A DNA stretch of 49,088 nt from Hirschia sp. (lineage in GTDB: Bacteria > Pseudomonadota > Alphaproteobacteria > Caulobacterales > Hyphomonadaceae): NCBI GenBank assembly GCA_002709235.1, contig PAQI01000021.1, positions 120,231-169,318 on the forward strand. Reading direction: 5' to 3'. Made by a program: the position numbers and the translations under genes. How positions within the stretch are numbered: the first letter of the stretch is position 1; each line of letters begins with the position of its first letter. Shown here one piece after another: positions 19,131 to 27,993 of this stretch. The notes below the pieces were generated by a model that was not told the origin of the DNA, searched no databases, and saw nothing but the letters and a program-made list of their open reading frames with translations.

Positions 19131-19499
19131 TTGGCCCGTATCGCTGGCGTCAACATTCCCACGAACAAGCGCGTAACCATCGCGCTTCGTTACATTCACG
19201 GCATTGGTGCGACCAAGGCGCAGGAAATCTGCGAAAAGGCCGGCATTGATGCTGCTAGACGTGTCAATGAATTGTCGGATGCTGAAGTGATCCAGATTCG
19301 TGAAACCATTGACGCAGATTACATGGTAGAAGGTGATTTGCGTCGTGACACCGCGATGAACATCAAGCGCCTCATGGATCTGGGTTGCTATCGAGGCCTG
19401 CGTCACCGTCGTGGTTTGCCGGTTCGTGGTCAACGCACTCACACAAATGCTCGTACCCGCAAGGGGCCGGCCCGGCCTATTGCTGGTAAGAAGAAATAG
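19131..19499 (+). CDS. rpsM: 30S ribosomal protein S13
   Basis: S13 contacts P-site tRNA and bridges to the 50S subunit. I chose the TTG at 19131 as the start. It gives 122 residues beginning (M)[20 protein letters not shown], the normal family N-terminus, and GGAGG (19121-19125) sits 5 nt before it. An in-frame ATG at 19119 overlaps that ribosome-binding site and has none of its own. The C-terminal [19 protein letters not shown] is diagnostic. rpsK follows after 14 nt. Confidence 0.95.
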   Translation: MARIAGVNIPTNKRVTIALRYIHGIGATKAQEICEKAGIDAARRVNELSDAEVIQIRETIDADYMVEGDLRRDTAMNIKRLMDLGCYRGLRHRRGLPVRGQRTHTNARTRKGPARPIAGKKK

Positions 19500-19513
19500 T
19501 CGGATAGATAATT

Positions 19514-19903
19514 ATGGCTCGTGAACAAGCACGCGTACGTCGCCGGGAGCGGAAGAACATATCGTCGGGTGTTGCCCACGTGAATTCTTCCTTCAACAAC
19601 ACCATGATTACCATCACGGATGCTCAGGGGAATGCTATTTCCTGGTCTTCGGCTGGGCACATGGGGTTCAAAGGCTCTCGTAAGTCCACACCTTATGCTG
19701 CGCAGATCGCTGCTGAGGATGCTGGCCGCAAGGCGCAGGAACACGGTATGAAAACCCTTGAGGTTCTCGTGCGCGGTCCAGGCTCTGGCCGTGAAAGTGC
19801 GCTTCGTGCTCTTCAGTCCATCGGTCTGACCATTACCACGATCCACGACATTACCGCCATTCCGCACAATGGTTGCCGTCCGCCGAAGCGTCGCCGCGTT
19901 TAA
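19514..19903 (+). CDS. rpsK: 30S ribosomal protein S11
   Basis: S11 is a platform protein near the E site. The 129-residue product contains [40 protein letters not shown] and the ending [12 protein letters not shown], all family signatures. It lies between rpsM and rpoA. Confidence 0.98.
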   Translation: MAREQARVRRRERKNISSGVAHVNSSFNNTMITITDAQGNAISWSSAGHMGFKGSRKSTPYAAQIAAEDAGRKAQEHGMKTLEVLVRGPGSGRESALRALQSIGLTITTIHDITAIPHNGCRPPKRRRV

Positions 19904-19973
19904 TACGGTTTCGTTTCGTAACGGCCATGTGGCTGAATACTCATCGTTCTAACCGCTCAAGGTGATGCCCGAT

Positions 19974-21002
19974 ATGAATACCGCACAGCAGGTAAACGAC
20001 AAGAACTGGAAAGAACTCATTCGTCCGGCGCGCCCGGTCGTTGAGCACGACTATGACGCTCGCCGTAAGGCCAAGCTGGTAGTGGAGCCGCTGGAGCGTG
20101 GTTTTGGAACGACGCTCGGTTCTTCTCTGCGTCGCGTTTTGCTGTCCTCGCTGCAGGGCGCTGCTATTACCGGCGTGCAGATTGATGGTGTTGTGCACGA
20201 GTTCTCCTCGATCGATGGCTGTCGTGAAGACGTTACCGACGTTGTTCTGAACCTGAAGCGTATCGCCATCTCCATGGTTTCTGACACGCCAAAACGCATG
20301 ATGCTCAAGGCGACTGGACCAGGTGCTGTGAAAGCCGGTCAGATCGAAACGAGCGGTGATATTGAGATTTTGAACCCGGATCACGTGATCTGTCATCTTG
20401 ATGATGGTGCTGAACTGCGTATGGAGTTCACTGTCGCAACCGGAAAGGGCTATGTCCCGGCTGACAAGAGCCGTCCGGATGATGCACCGCTTGGTTTTAT
20501 TCCAATCGATGCAATTTATTCGCCGGTTACGCGTGTTGGCTTCGAAGTCAGTGACACACGTGAAGGTCAGGTTCTTGACTATGACAAGCTGACACTCACC
20601 GTTGAAACAGATGGTTCGGTTACCCCAGAAGATTCCGTTGCTTATGCAGCCCGTATCCTTCAGGACCAGCTTCAGTTGCTGATCAACTTTGAAGAGCCGC
20701 AAGTCGAGAGCCAGGCAGAAGAAGAACCAGACCTTGGTTTCAATCCTGTCCTTCTCAAGAAAGTGGACGAGTTGGAGCTGTCGGTTCGGTCGGCTAACTG
20801 CCTGCGCAACGACAATATTGTCTATATTGGCGACCTTATTCAGAAGTCAGAAGCAGAAATGCTTCGTACACCGAACTTTGGTCGTAAATCGCTGAACGAG
20901 ATCAAGGAAGTTCTCGCTGGAATGGGTCTGCACCTTGGTATGGAAGTACCGTCCTGGCCGCCAGAGAACATTGAAGATCTCGCCAAGAAGTACGAAGAAT
21001 AA
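19974..21002 (+). CDS. rpoA: RNA polymerase alpha subunit
   Basis: Alpha dimerises through its N-terminal domain to seed polymerase assembly and binds UP elements and activators through its C-terminal domain. From 19974 the product is 342 residues. In-frame ATG at 19965 and GTG at 19962 also exist, but AAGGTG at 19959-19964 is well spaced only for 19974. The N-terminal domain carries [19 protein letters not shown], and the C-terminal domain has the DNA-contact motif [11 protein letters not shown] near residue 272. It is followed by rplQ after 45 nt. Confidence 0.96.
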   Translation: MNTAQQVNDKNWKELIRPARPVVEHDYDARRKAKLVVEPLERGFGTTLGSSLRRVLLSSLQGAAITGVQIDGVVHEFSSIDGCREDVTDVVLNLKRIAISMVSDTPKRMMLKATGPGAVKAGQIETSGDIEILNPDHVICHLDDGAELRMEFTVATGKGYVPADKSRPDDAPLGFIPIDAIYSPVTRVGFEVSDTREGQVLDYDKLTLTVETDGSVTPEDSVAYAARILQDQLQLLINFEEPQVESQAEEEPDLGFNPVLLKKVDELELSVRSANCLRNDNIVYIGDLIQKSEAEMLRTPNFGRKSLNEIKEVLAGMGLHLGMEVPSWPPENIEDLAKKYEE

Positions 21003-21047
21003 GAGAATCTAGAGGAGCGGCCGTGTGTTCGGCCGGAGATAAGCATC

Positions 21048-21473
21048 ATGCGTCACGGAATCGCACACCGCAAACTGGGTCGCACGACTGAGCACCGCAA
21101 AGCCATGATGGCTAACATGGCGGCGTCTCTCGTGAAGCACGAGCAGATTTCTACCACTTTGCCGAAGGCGAAAGAAATGAAACCTTTCGTTGATCGTCTG
21201 GTGACGCTCGCCAAGAAGGGCGATCTGTCTTCTCGCCGCCGCGCTATTTCGATCATGCGCGACGAAGAGATGGTCAAGAAACTCTTTGACACGCTTGCAG
21301 AGCGTTACAAGGACCGTCAGGGCGGCTATTCGCGTGTTCTGAAGGCTGGCTATCGCTTTGGTGACAATGCTCCAATGGCGGTCATTGAGCTTGTTGATCG
21401 TGACCCGGAAGCCAAGGGTGCTGAAGACCGTGCTCGCGTTGCAGCAGAAGCTGAAATGGAAGACGCAGAATAA
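21048..21473 (+). CDS. rplQ: 50S ribosomal protein L17
   Basis: L17 is a 50S protein near the tunnel exit. The 141-residue product starts [20 protein letters not shown] and contains [20 protein letters not shown], the family signature. An acidic and Ala-rich tail after residue 118 is usual in this class. It ends the alpha block and is followed by a strong terminator. Confidence 0.98.
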   Translation: MRHGIAHRKLGRTTEHRKAMMANMAASLVKHEQISTTLPKAKEMKPFVDRLVTLAKKGDLSSRRRAISIMRDEEMVKKLFDTLAERYKDRQGGYSRVLKAGYRFGDNAPMAVIELVDRDPEAKGAEDRARVAAEAEMEDAE

Positions 21474-21498
21474 TAACTGTCTTCAAGAGATTTGAGTG

Positions 21499-21531
21499 AG
21501 GCCGTCCTGGAAAGGACGGCCTTTCTTGTTT
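21499..21531 (+). terminator. intrinsic terminator after rplQ
   Basis: A perfect 10-bp stem AGGCCGTCCT/AGGACGGCCT (21499-21508 with 21513-21522) with a GGAA tetraloop is followed by TTCTTGTTT. It closes the ribosomal protein cluster. Confidence 0.88.
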
Positions 21532-21582
21532 GGGTCGAGAGTGCAGAAGGTCATTCGTTAGTCATTGAGATGGAATGACTGT

Positions 21583-22071
21583 TCAATTTTGCGCTGTGGC
21601 CACTTCTTCATCTGTGAGGGGAACAGTCGAGAGATTCATTTTTGCAGAACCATCAACGACTTTTCTTGAATACACGACGTAAAGAACGGCTCTGTTCTCA
21701 AGGTCGACAACTCGTCTGACGGCGACATTCTTGAAGAAGAGGCTTTGCTTCTGAGAGAAAACCTCCTCGCCAGATTTGGAAAGCTTCACTCCAGCCAGAT
21801 CGATAGGGCCCGACCGCTGGCAGTCAATCGAGGCGTTGGATGGGTCTTCAAACCAGTTTCCCTTGCCAATACGGTCCCACACTCCTCGGTCAAAATGAGT
21901 AAAGTGGCATACAATTCCTGTCACTTTAGGATCTTTCAGCGCTTCGATCTTGATCTCATTGCCAAGCCAGTCATTCTTGAATTCACCGACCTCCTTGGAC
22001 TTGTCACCGCAGCCTGACATCGCGCCCAACGATATGATGACAATCATGGCTTTCATGAAATTGGTGTTCAC
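21583..22071 (-). CDS. CreA family lipoprotein
   Basis: The body (DWLGNEIKIEALKDPKVTGI, then EDPSNASIDCQRSGPI, FSQKQSLFFKNVAVRRVVD and YVVYSRKVVDGSAK) resembles the CreA family, a periplasmic protein family of unknown role. The N-terminus is a lipoprotein signal: a hydrophobic run IVIISLGA, then MSGC with the acylated Cys. I chose the GTG at 22071 (162 residues) because GAGGGG lies 10 nt before it. A TTG at 22104 and an ATG at 22056 are alternatives. It converges on rplQ and diverges from the protease gene. Confidence 0.85.
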   Translation of the reverse strand: MNTNFMKAMIVIISLGAMSGCGDKSKEVGEFKNDWLGNEIKIEALKDPKVTGIVCHFTHFDRGVWDRIGKGNWFEDPSNASIDCQRSGPIDLAGVKLSKSGEEVFSQKQSLFFKNVAVRRVVDLENRAVLYVVYSRKVVDGSAKMNLSTVPLTDEEVATAQN

Positions 22072-22324
22072 CGCGAATGGTCCCCTCGATTCCTTGTCAC
22101 GCAATCAGATGCGCCAGACATAAAGTCGTTTTCAACCTGATAGGTTCCAAAGATGGCCTGGCCATCTGTGTGCCGGTCATCAAACTCTTACCGTCTGACA
22201 AAGGCTTGTCAGCTTGATTGAACACTGATCTGGATTTCCCCCCACAAATACCCCATTTCTGCCCTGATTGCCTGTGAAGCACGCGATAGGTTGGCAAACA
22301 TGACTATAGGTAAAGGGCGCACAC

Positions 22325-23797
22325 ATGAGAGAAGCCTCAAGACACTTCAATAAAATGATTGCCGTCATTGGCGTGGCGGCATTCGCTGTTTCGGCGTGTC
22401 AGGCTCAAGAAGCGACTGTGGAAACACCAGCGACACTGCCAACTGAAGTCGTCGCGCGTATTCCGCAGAGCCAGGCTGATATCACCATGTCGTTTTCTCC
22501 AATCGTGAAGCGTACTGCGCCAGCGGTTGTGAATGTTTACTCGTCCAAGACGATACGAGAGACTGTTTCTCCATACGCCAATGATCCTTTGTTTCGCAGA
22601 TTTTTCGGCAATCAGCTGGGCGGTGTACCGCGTGAGCGTGTTGCATCTTCGCTTGGATCAGGGGTGATTGTGGGCTCTGATGGCGTGATCGTCACGAACA
22701 ATCACGTTGTGGAGGGGGCAGACGAGCTGAAAGTCGTGCTGGCTGATCGGCGTGAATATGTTGCGGAGCTGGTCGTTGCCGATGACCGAACGGATTTGGC
22801 CGTCCTGAAGATTGATATTGGGGACGAGGTTCTTCCTACCTTGGAATTTGCGGACACTCGGGCGGTTGAAGTTGGTGACCTTGTGCTCGCTATCGGCAAT
22901 CCGTTTGGTGTGGGGCAGACGGTGACGACAGGCATAATCTCCGCACAGGCAAGAACGGATGTGGGTGTATCGGATTATGCATTCTTTCTTCAGACCGATG
23001 CCGCGATCAATCCCGGTAACTCAGGTGGCGCATTGGTTGATTCCAATGGCCGTCTGGTGGGCGTGAATACCGCGATTTTCTCAAGGTCTGGTGGATCAAA
23101 CGGTATCGGATTCGCCATCCCTTCCGAAATGGTCAAACGGGTGGTGAATGGTGCCGTTCGGGACGGGCGTGTTGTTCGTCCGTGGCTTGGCCTCAAGGGG
23201 CAGGCCGTCAATGCAGAAGTCGCTCGCTCATTGGGTCTGGACCGTCCCATGGGTGTGCTGGTGACCGAGATATATCCGGATAGTCCCGCCAGCAAGGCCG
23301 GCTTGCGTCGTGGTGATCTGGTGGTCGCCATCGATGACCGGGAAGTGTTCGACGAGCGAGGGCTGAAATTCCTGGCAGCAACGCTTGCTCCGGGTGATGA
23401 TACCGTTCTTGCCATTGTACGAGAGGGAGTAGCGACTACCAAGCGCGTGACACTTGACCAGCCGCCCGGTGCGACTGAGGCAGACCTCATAGAGCTCGGT
23501 GGTGACAATCATCCATTTGCCGGTGCAGAAGTGGCAGACCTTTCACCTGCACTTGCGGATGAACTGGGGCGGGACCCTTTTGATGCTGGCGTCCTCATTA
23601 ATCGGGTGTATCGCTCCTCTCTTGCCGCCAGGATGGGGCTAAGGCCGGGTGATATCGTGCGAGAAGTCAACGGAACAGTGATTGAAGAAGCATCAGACCT
23701 TCAACATGTTATCGAAGAGAACGCCGGTCGAGGCTCGGTATGGAGCGTCACCATCGAACGCAATGGACGTCGTATTTCCAGCAATGTGAGGATTTAG
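22325..23797 (+). CDS. DegP/HtrA-type serine protease with two PDZ domains
   Basis: This envelope protease/chaperone degrades misfolded proteins. The trypsin-like domain has all three catalytic residues: His127 (TNNHVVEG), Asp157 (DRTDLAVLK) and Ser233 (GNSGGALVD). Two PDZ domains follow at about 285-385 and 400-488, each with a xGLRxGD motif. The total of 490 residues is normal for the DegP/DegQ type. The export signal ends VSAC (Cys25), which looks like a lipobox, so the enzyme may be membrane-anchored; a standard cleaved signal is the alternative. AAGGG lies about 9 nt before the ATG. A decayed copy of its 3' end lies at 24.9 kb. Confidence 0.93.
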   Translation: MREASRHFNKMIAVIGVAAFAVSACQAQEATVETPATLPTEVVARIPQSQADITMSFSPIVKRTAPAVVNVYSSKTIRETVSPYANDPLFRRFFGNQLGGVPRERVASSLGSGVIVGSDGVIVTNNHVVEGADELKVVLADRREYVAELVVADDRTDLAVLKIDIGDEVLPTLEFADTRAVEVGDLVLAIGNPFGVGQTVTTGIISAQARTDVGVSDYAFFLQTDAAINPGNSGGALVDSNGRLVGVNTAIFSRSGGSNGIGFAIPSEMVKRVVNGAVRDGRVVRPWLGLKGQAVNAEVARSLGLDRPMGVLVTEIYPDSPASKAGLRRGDLVVAIDDREVFDERGLKFLAATLAPGDDTVLAIVREGVATTKRVTLDQPPGATEADLIELGGDNHPFAGAEVADLSPALADELGRDPFDAGVLINRVYRSSLAARMGLRPGDIVREVNGTVIEEASDLQHVIEENAGRGSVWSVTIERNGRRISSNVRI

Positions 23798-23905
23798 GGG
23801 AGTATGCCTTAGTCAAGGCTGTTCACATCCAACTTTACCAGTTTCAGATTGAACTCAATCGACGGTCGTGATACTCAACCAGGATTTAAGGGGGGGTATC
23901 CTAAA

Positions 23906-24763
23906 TTGAAAAATATTCTAGCGATTCTGTGCGTCGCAGTATTGGCGTGTGGTTGTGCGAGTGTGCCGGAACTGACAGCAGATGAGCAATTGGTGGTAGA
24001 CCAATTCGCGGCAAATCTGGAAACAGGCGCTGTTCCAACAGGCAAGATCAAAATTGTTGATGAGCGCGATCCGAAACTGGTCAAGACTCGCTTGGTGCCG
24101 GTTGGCATCGCAGGAGGTTTTTCCTGTTTTATCGGCATTACAAGACTGGGGCCCGATTTTTTCGCAGCTGATCGCGTCACCCGATTGGAGAATGCAGTGA
24201 TGGAAGCCTATCCCGGGCTTGCAAAGGAGAATGCGGAGCTCATCGTTCGTCGCTACGAAATCTTCCTGAACAGGGGTGCCGAGGCCAATGCACAGCAATG
24301 GAATATTGCGGTTGGTGGCGTGGTCGGCGCTTTAATAGGATCAGTAAATGTCGACAAAGAAGAGATTTGGAGAGAGCCGCGCTGCGATTCTGAGCGCATG
24401 CATTCAGGATGGTTCGACCCTGCAGACCTGAACAACAACCTTCCGCCAATAACCGTCGAAGTCGACATGTCGCTCCTTGGACGGGATTACAAGGTGAATG
24501 CTGCGCATTCGCCTGAGTTGTATCTCGAGCGATTAGGTGTTTTGAAACTGGAAGACTCGCCCGCGTTTGCTGTGATGGTTCAGCGGACCGAGGACAAAGT
24601 GACCGAACGTCTGATTGAACTCATGTCTGCTGATCTGGCGACTATGGCGCCGATAATTGAGAATGAGCCTGAAACTCTTGCATCGAAGCCTGTTGACGAA
24701 GACACATCAGTTGAATCTGATCAGGAAATGACGCTTTCAGCTGAGATTCAGGAATCTTCCTGA
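23906..24763 (+). CDS. predicted lipoprotein of unknown function
   Basis: I do not recognise this family. From the TTG at 23906 (GGGGGG about 10 nt upstream) the product is 285 residues and begins (M)KNILAILCVAVLACGCASVP, a lipoprotein signal with acylation probably at the second Cys of ACGC. The frame continues upstream to an ATG at 23849, but that part is hydrophilic and would bury the signal. A second hydrophobic stretch (NIAVGGVVGALIGSV) lies mid-protein, and the last 40 residues are acidic. It sits between the intact protease gene and its duplicated fragment. Confidence 0.75.
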   Translation: MKNILAILCVAVLACGCASVPELTADEQLVVDQFAANLETGAVPTGKIKIVDERDPKLVKTRLVPVGIAGGFSCFIGITRLGPDFFAADRVTRLENAVMEAYPGLAKENAELIVRRYEIFLNRGAEANAQQWNIAVGGVVGALIGSVNVDKEEIWREPRCDSERMHSGWFDPADLNNNLPPITVEVDMSLLGRDYKVNAAHSPELYLERLGVLKLEDSPAFAVMVQRTEDKVTERLIELMSADLATMAPIIENEPETLASKPVDEDTSVESDQEMTLSAEIQESS

Positions 24764-24797
24764 CGATCAGGTCGCCAAAGGTAATACCTGAGAAATG

Positions 24798-24834
24798 CTC
24801 GGCTGGGGTCTTCAGATTCCAGCCGAGTTTGTTT
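24798..24834 (+). terminator. intrinsic terminator after the lipoprotein gene
   Basis: A perfect 9-bp stem CTCGGCTGG/CCAGCCGAG (24798-24806 with 24819-24827) is followed by TTTGTTT. Confidence 0.8.
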
Positions 24835-24868
24835 CATTTATAATCCCCGAGACGGCCTGCCGCATATA

Positions 24869-25054
24869 TCGCGGCAATTGGCAGCTGGAATGGGTTTGCG
24901 CGCGGGAGATATCGTGCGCGAGATGAACGGCAAGATCATCGAAGAAGCTACGGACCTTGAAGACATCATGGATGAAAACGCCGGTCGAGGCTCGGTATGG
25001 AGCGTCACAATCGCACGCAATGGACGTCGTATTAGTTTGAATGTACGAATCTAG
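24869..25054 (+). pseudogene. 3' fragment of a second DegP-type protease gene
   Basis: The frame ending at TAG 25052-25054 reads AAGMGLRAGDIVREMNGK, then IIEEATDLEDIMDENAGRG and ARNGRRISLNVRI. This matches the last 60 residues (second PDZ domain) of the protease at 22325-23797. The stretch 24977-25033 matches 23720-23776 at 55 of 57 bases; the part upstream is more diverged. No start codon or protease domain is present. It is either a relic of a tandem paralogue or a displaced duplicate. It lies in the 391-nt gap before rarA, which otherwise holds only the terminator above. Confidence 0.8.
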
Positions 25055-25154
25055 GGACGCGCCAATCGTTTCCAAACCGCTGCGGAATCTGTTAGCTCCA
25101 TAATACCCGATCTGTAAAACTGTTGGCGGACCGGTGGAGAAAAGTGGTGCTGAA

Positions 25155-26477
25155 ATGACAGATTTGTTTTCTGCGTCCGGTTTGGACGCCGATGCACCGC
25201 AACCCCTTGCGGATCGTTTGCGGCCCAAGAGGCTGACGGACGTGATCGGTCAGGATCATCTTGTCGGTTCAGATGGACCAATTGGCCGGATGTTGTCGCA
25301 GTCGCGGCTAGCATCGATGATTCTGTGGGGACCTCCAGGTGTCGGAAAAACCACGATCGCTCAGCTGCTGGCTCGGGATGCTGGCCTCGAATTCGATGCT
25401 ATATCGGCAATCTTCTCCGGTGTTAAAGATCTCAAGGCAGCTTTCGAGCGCGCAGAAGCGAGACGGTCAACAGGCAAGGGAACATTGCTGTTTGTAGATG
25501 AAATTCACCGTTTTAATCGCGCGCAACAGGACGGCTTCTTGCCTTTCGTCGAGCGCGGTGTGGTGACCCTCGTGGGAGCGACAACCGAAAATCCCAGTTT
25601 TCAGCTGAATGGTGCCCTGTTGTCGCGTTGCCAGGTCATGGTGCTCAGGCGGTTGGACGATGCCGCACTGGAGAAACTGCTGATCCGGGCTGAAACCGAA
25701 ATGAAGCGAAAATTGGCGCTGACCACTGATGCTCGATCGGCACTTGTGGGCATGGCTGACGGCGATGGCAGGTACTTGCTGAACCTGGCAGAAGAAGTCT
25801 TTGCCTTTGCGCCAGATCATCTACTTGATGCGCAAGGCCTTGCGAAGATGTTGCAGAAGCGCGCACCAGCCTATGATCGAGATCGCGAAGAACACTACAA
25901 TCTGATTTCCGCGCTGCACAAGGCTGTTCGCGGATCGGATCCGGATGCCGCGCTTTACTGGTTCTGTCGGATGCTGGAGGGGGGAGAAGACCCCATGTTT
26001 CTCGCGCGGCGGATCGTTCGTATGGCGTCCGAGGATATCGGTCTGGCCGACCCCACAGGTCTGATGATCGCGGGGGAAGCCGCCCGTACATATGAGAGGC
26101 TGGGCTCGCCGGAAGGTGAGTTGGCTTTGGCACATGCACTGGTTCATCTGGCAACAGCACCGAAATCCAACGCTGTTTACACCGCCTACAAAGCTGCGCG
26201 TCAGGCAGCACGTGAAACAGGTTCGCTGGCACCACCGTCACATATTTTAAATGCACCAACAAACATGATGAAGCAGTTGGGGTATGGCGATGGGTATCAA
26301 TATGACCACGATGCAGAAGGAGGCTTTTCCGGCCAGAATTATTTTCCGGACGGAATGCCACGCGCCGCATTTTATCAACCAAAGGGAGCAGGTCGCGAAG
26401 GTCCGATCCGTGAGCGATTGGATAACTGGAACAAGAAGCGAGCGGCTCTAATCAAGAATAACAAGCCGGAAAGCTGA
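25155..26477 (+). CDS. rarA: replication-associated recombination protein A (RarA/MgsA), clamp-loader-like AAA+ ATPase
   Basis: RarA acts at stalled replication forks and is related to the clamp loader and to RuvB. The start at 25155 gives 440 residues beginning MTDLFSASGLDADAPQPLAD, the typical M-x-DLF opening. A GTG at 25134 is an in-frame alternative. Walker A GPPGVGKT is at 59-66 and Walker B LLFVDEIH at 111-118. The later NAPTNMMKQLGYGDGYQYDH and YFPDGM motifs are hallmarks of the C-terminal domain. Its end overlaps the convergent next gene by 30 nt. Confidence 0.96.
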   Translation: MTDLFSASGLDADAPQPLADRLRPKRLTDVIGQDHLVGSDGPIGRMLSQSRLASMILWGPPGVGKTTIAQLLARDAGLEFDAISAIFSGVKDLKAAFERAEARRSTGKGTLLFVDEIHRFNRAQQDGFLPFVERGVVTLVGATTENPSFQLNGALLSRCQVMVLRRLDDAALEKLLIRAETEMKRKLALTTDARSALVGMADGDGRYLLNLAEEVFAFAPDHLLDAQGLAKMLQKRAPAYDRDREEHYNLISALHKAVRGSDPDAALYWFCRMLEGGEDPMFLARRIVRMASEDIGLADPTGLMIAGEAARTYERLGSPEGELALAHALVHLATAPKSNAVYTAYKAARQAARETGSLAPPSHILNAPTNMMKQLGYGDGYQYDHDAEGGFSGQNYFPDGMPRAAFYQPKGAGREGPIRERLDNWNKKRAALIKNNKPES

Positions 26478-27068
26478 GATAAGTTTTTCACCCAGTTTTC
26501 TGTTCACATCATTTTCCGCTGACAGGTCATGGCCTGCACCAGGGCCGCTATATCCATGCTTCCGGCATAATCTGAAAAAGCCGAATGCATCGTCGAGAAT
26601 AGAGCGATCTGCCAATACCGCGCGACCAAGTGTCGGACGAATTTCTTCGATAGATTCACGCATCCGGCGCATCAGTCCTGGAGAGAGGTGTTCAAACCCT
26701 GATTGGGATTGACCTGTCCAGAGGTCTGCCTGTTTCGCGGTTTGAGGTGAAATATTGCGCCAGAGCCTCAGCAACTCTTCGGCATGCTGACGCACAATCC
26801 GAGCCGATCCGGTTATACTGGGATAACCTTGGGCTTCAGCTAGCTTGAGAAATGCATCAGGATTACGAGCGGCATGAGGCGCATATTCCATCGCCTGATT
26901 TAGCCAGGGCAGAATCAGGGACAGACGTTGCGACTGCTTTTCTGTATTGTCGCAATGATCGTAGCGAGGTCTGGAAATGCGCGGACGAGAAGCCTTTTGC
27001 TCTTCGGTACCGAAAATTTTGCCAACACTATATACGTTGTCAACAAAGTGGTGAACTTGACTATTCAT
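26448..27068 (-). CDS. hypothetical protein
   Basis: Not recognised. The frame is 206 residues, mostly soluble and helix-rich, with one notable segment RKHGYSGPGAGHDLSAENDV near the C-terminus and WRNISPQTAKQADLWTGQSQ in the middle. There is no signal peptide or membrane segment. AAGG lies about 11 nt before the ATG. It is convergent with rarA and overlaps its end by 30 nt, and it diverges from the pseudouridine synthase gene. The first 45 residues are poor in family-like character, so a later start (for example Met60) is possible. It fills an otherwise gene-free 700-nt stretch. Confidence 0.6.
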   Translation of the reverse strand: MNSQVHHFVDNVYSVGKIFGTEEQKASRPRISRPRYDHCDNTEKQSQRLSLILPWLNQAMEYAPHAARNPDAFLKLAEAQGYPSITGSARIVRQHAEELLRLWRNISPQTAKQADLWTGQSQSGFEHLSPGLMRRMRESIEEIRPTLGRAVLADRSILDDAFGFFRLCRKHGYSGPGAGHDLSAENDVNRKLGEKLISAFRLVILD

Positions 27069-27175
27069 ATCTCGTTTACCTTTGTTAAAGCAATGGCTCT
27101 TGTCGATAGAAGTAAAGTGGGTCGATTCAATTTGAATATCAACATAAACCAGTCGTTAACACTTGAGGTAATTTC

Positions 27176-27985
27176 GTGAGCGGATCAGGAAGTGGAAGTA
27201 AGTCTTGGAAAAAGGGAGATTTTTCCAAAAAGCATACCGCTCCCTATCGTCCGAATGAGGAAGATCAATCATTCATGGAAGGAATCTTGATATCGCGTGA
27301 TGCTCACTATCTGGCGTTCAGCAAACCATCCGGCTTGGCCTGCCAGACGCGAAATCCGGATGACCGCACATTCGACAAGTTGCTGGCAGTGTTTGCGCGG
27401 TCTAACGGTAAGAGCCCTCGGATGGTTCACCGGCTCGACGCTCAGACCTCTGGCGTCATCATCGCCGCGAACACCAAACCCGCCGCAACGTTCCTCTCTC
27501 AGAGATTTGAGGACCGTACGGCTTCAAAGACATATGTTGCACTGTGTAGAGGACCGGCGTTCAAAGTGGTTGAAGCGGTGATCGATGTTCCGCTGGAAAA
27601 ATTTCAACCTGGCCCAAATCTGACGCTGAGTCGTGCAGGGCAGTCAGCTGAGGCACAGCGGGCTGTGACAGATTATATCGTGCTGGACAGTAAAAACGAT
27701 GTTCATCTGGTGGCGCTGAAACCCCGTACAGGTCGTATGCATCAGATCAGAGTGCATATGGCACATATTGGACGACCGATACTCGGCGATCCTTATTATG
27801 GTCACGCGGAATCTGATGTGGATCGAAAGGTGGCGCGTCTCATGCTTCACGCGCAACGCCTGATCATTCCGCACCCGAAAACGGGAGAGATTGATGTGGT
27901 CTCTGACTTGCCAGCAGACATGGTTGAAGCAGCTCAATCCTTTGGTCTTGATGCCGAACTGGCGCGCAGCTTCGAAACAGGCTAA
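27176..27985 (+). CDS. RluA-family pseudouridine synthase without S4 domain
   Basis: Isomerises uridine to pseudouridine in rRNA or tRNA. The catalytic Asp is Asp88 in MVHRLDAQTSGV, and the family motifs RTGRMHQIRVHMAHIGRPIL and LMLHAQRL follow. It is 269 residues with a short Gly/Ser/Lys-rich N-terminus in place of the S4 domain. The GTG start at 27176 is preceded by GAGG at 9 nt. It is the first gene of a probable operon with crcB, rluC, the HAD gene and the ATP12 gene. The RNA target cannot be told from sequence. Confidence 0.9.
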   Translation: MSGSGSGSKSWKKGDFSKKHTAPYRPNEEDQSFMEGILISRDAHYLAFSKPSGLACQTRNPDDRTFDKLLAVFARSNGKSPRMVHRLDAQTSGVIIAANTKPAATFLSQRFEDRTASKTYVALCRGPAFKVVEAVIDVPLEKFQPGPNLTLSRAGQSAEAQRAVTDYIVLDSKNDVHLVALKPRTGRMHQIRVHMAHIGRPILGDPYYGHAESDVDRKVARLMLHAQRLIIPHPKTGEIDVVSDLPADMVEAAQSFGLDAELARSFETG

Positions 27986-27993
27986 GGGAGCGC

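Noticed and set aside
19941-20702. 253-codon minus-strand frame over rpoA
   Set aside because: Antisense to rpoA with no domain or start signal.
25645-26382. 245-codon minus-strand frame over rarA
   Set aside because: Antisense to rarA; rich in Arg, His and Pro, as expected for a shadow frame.
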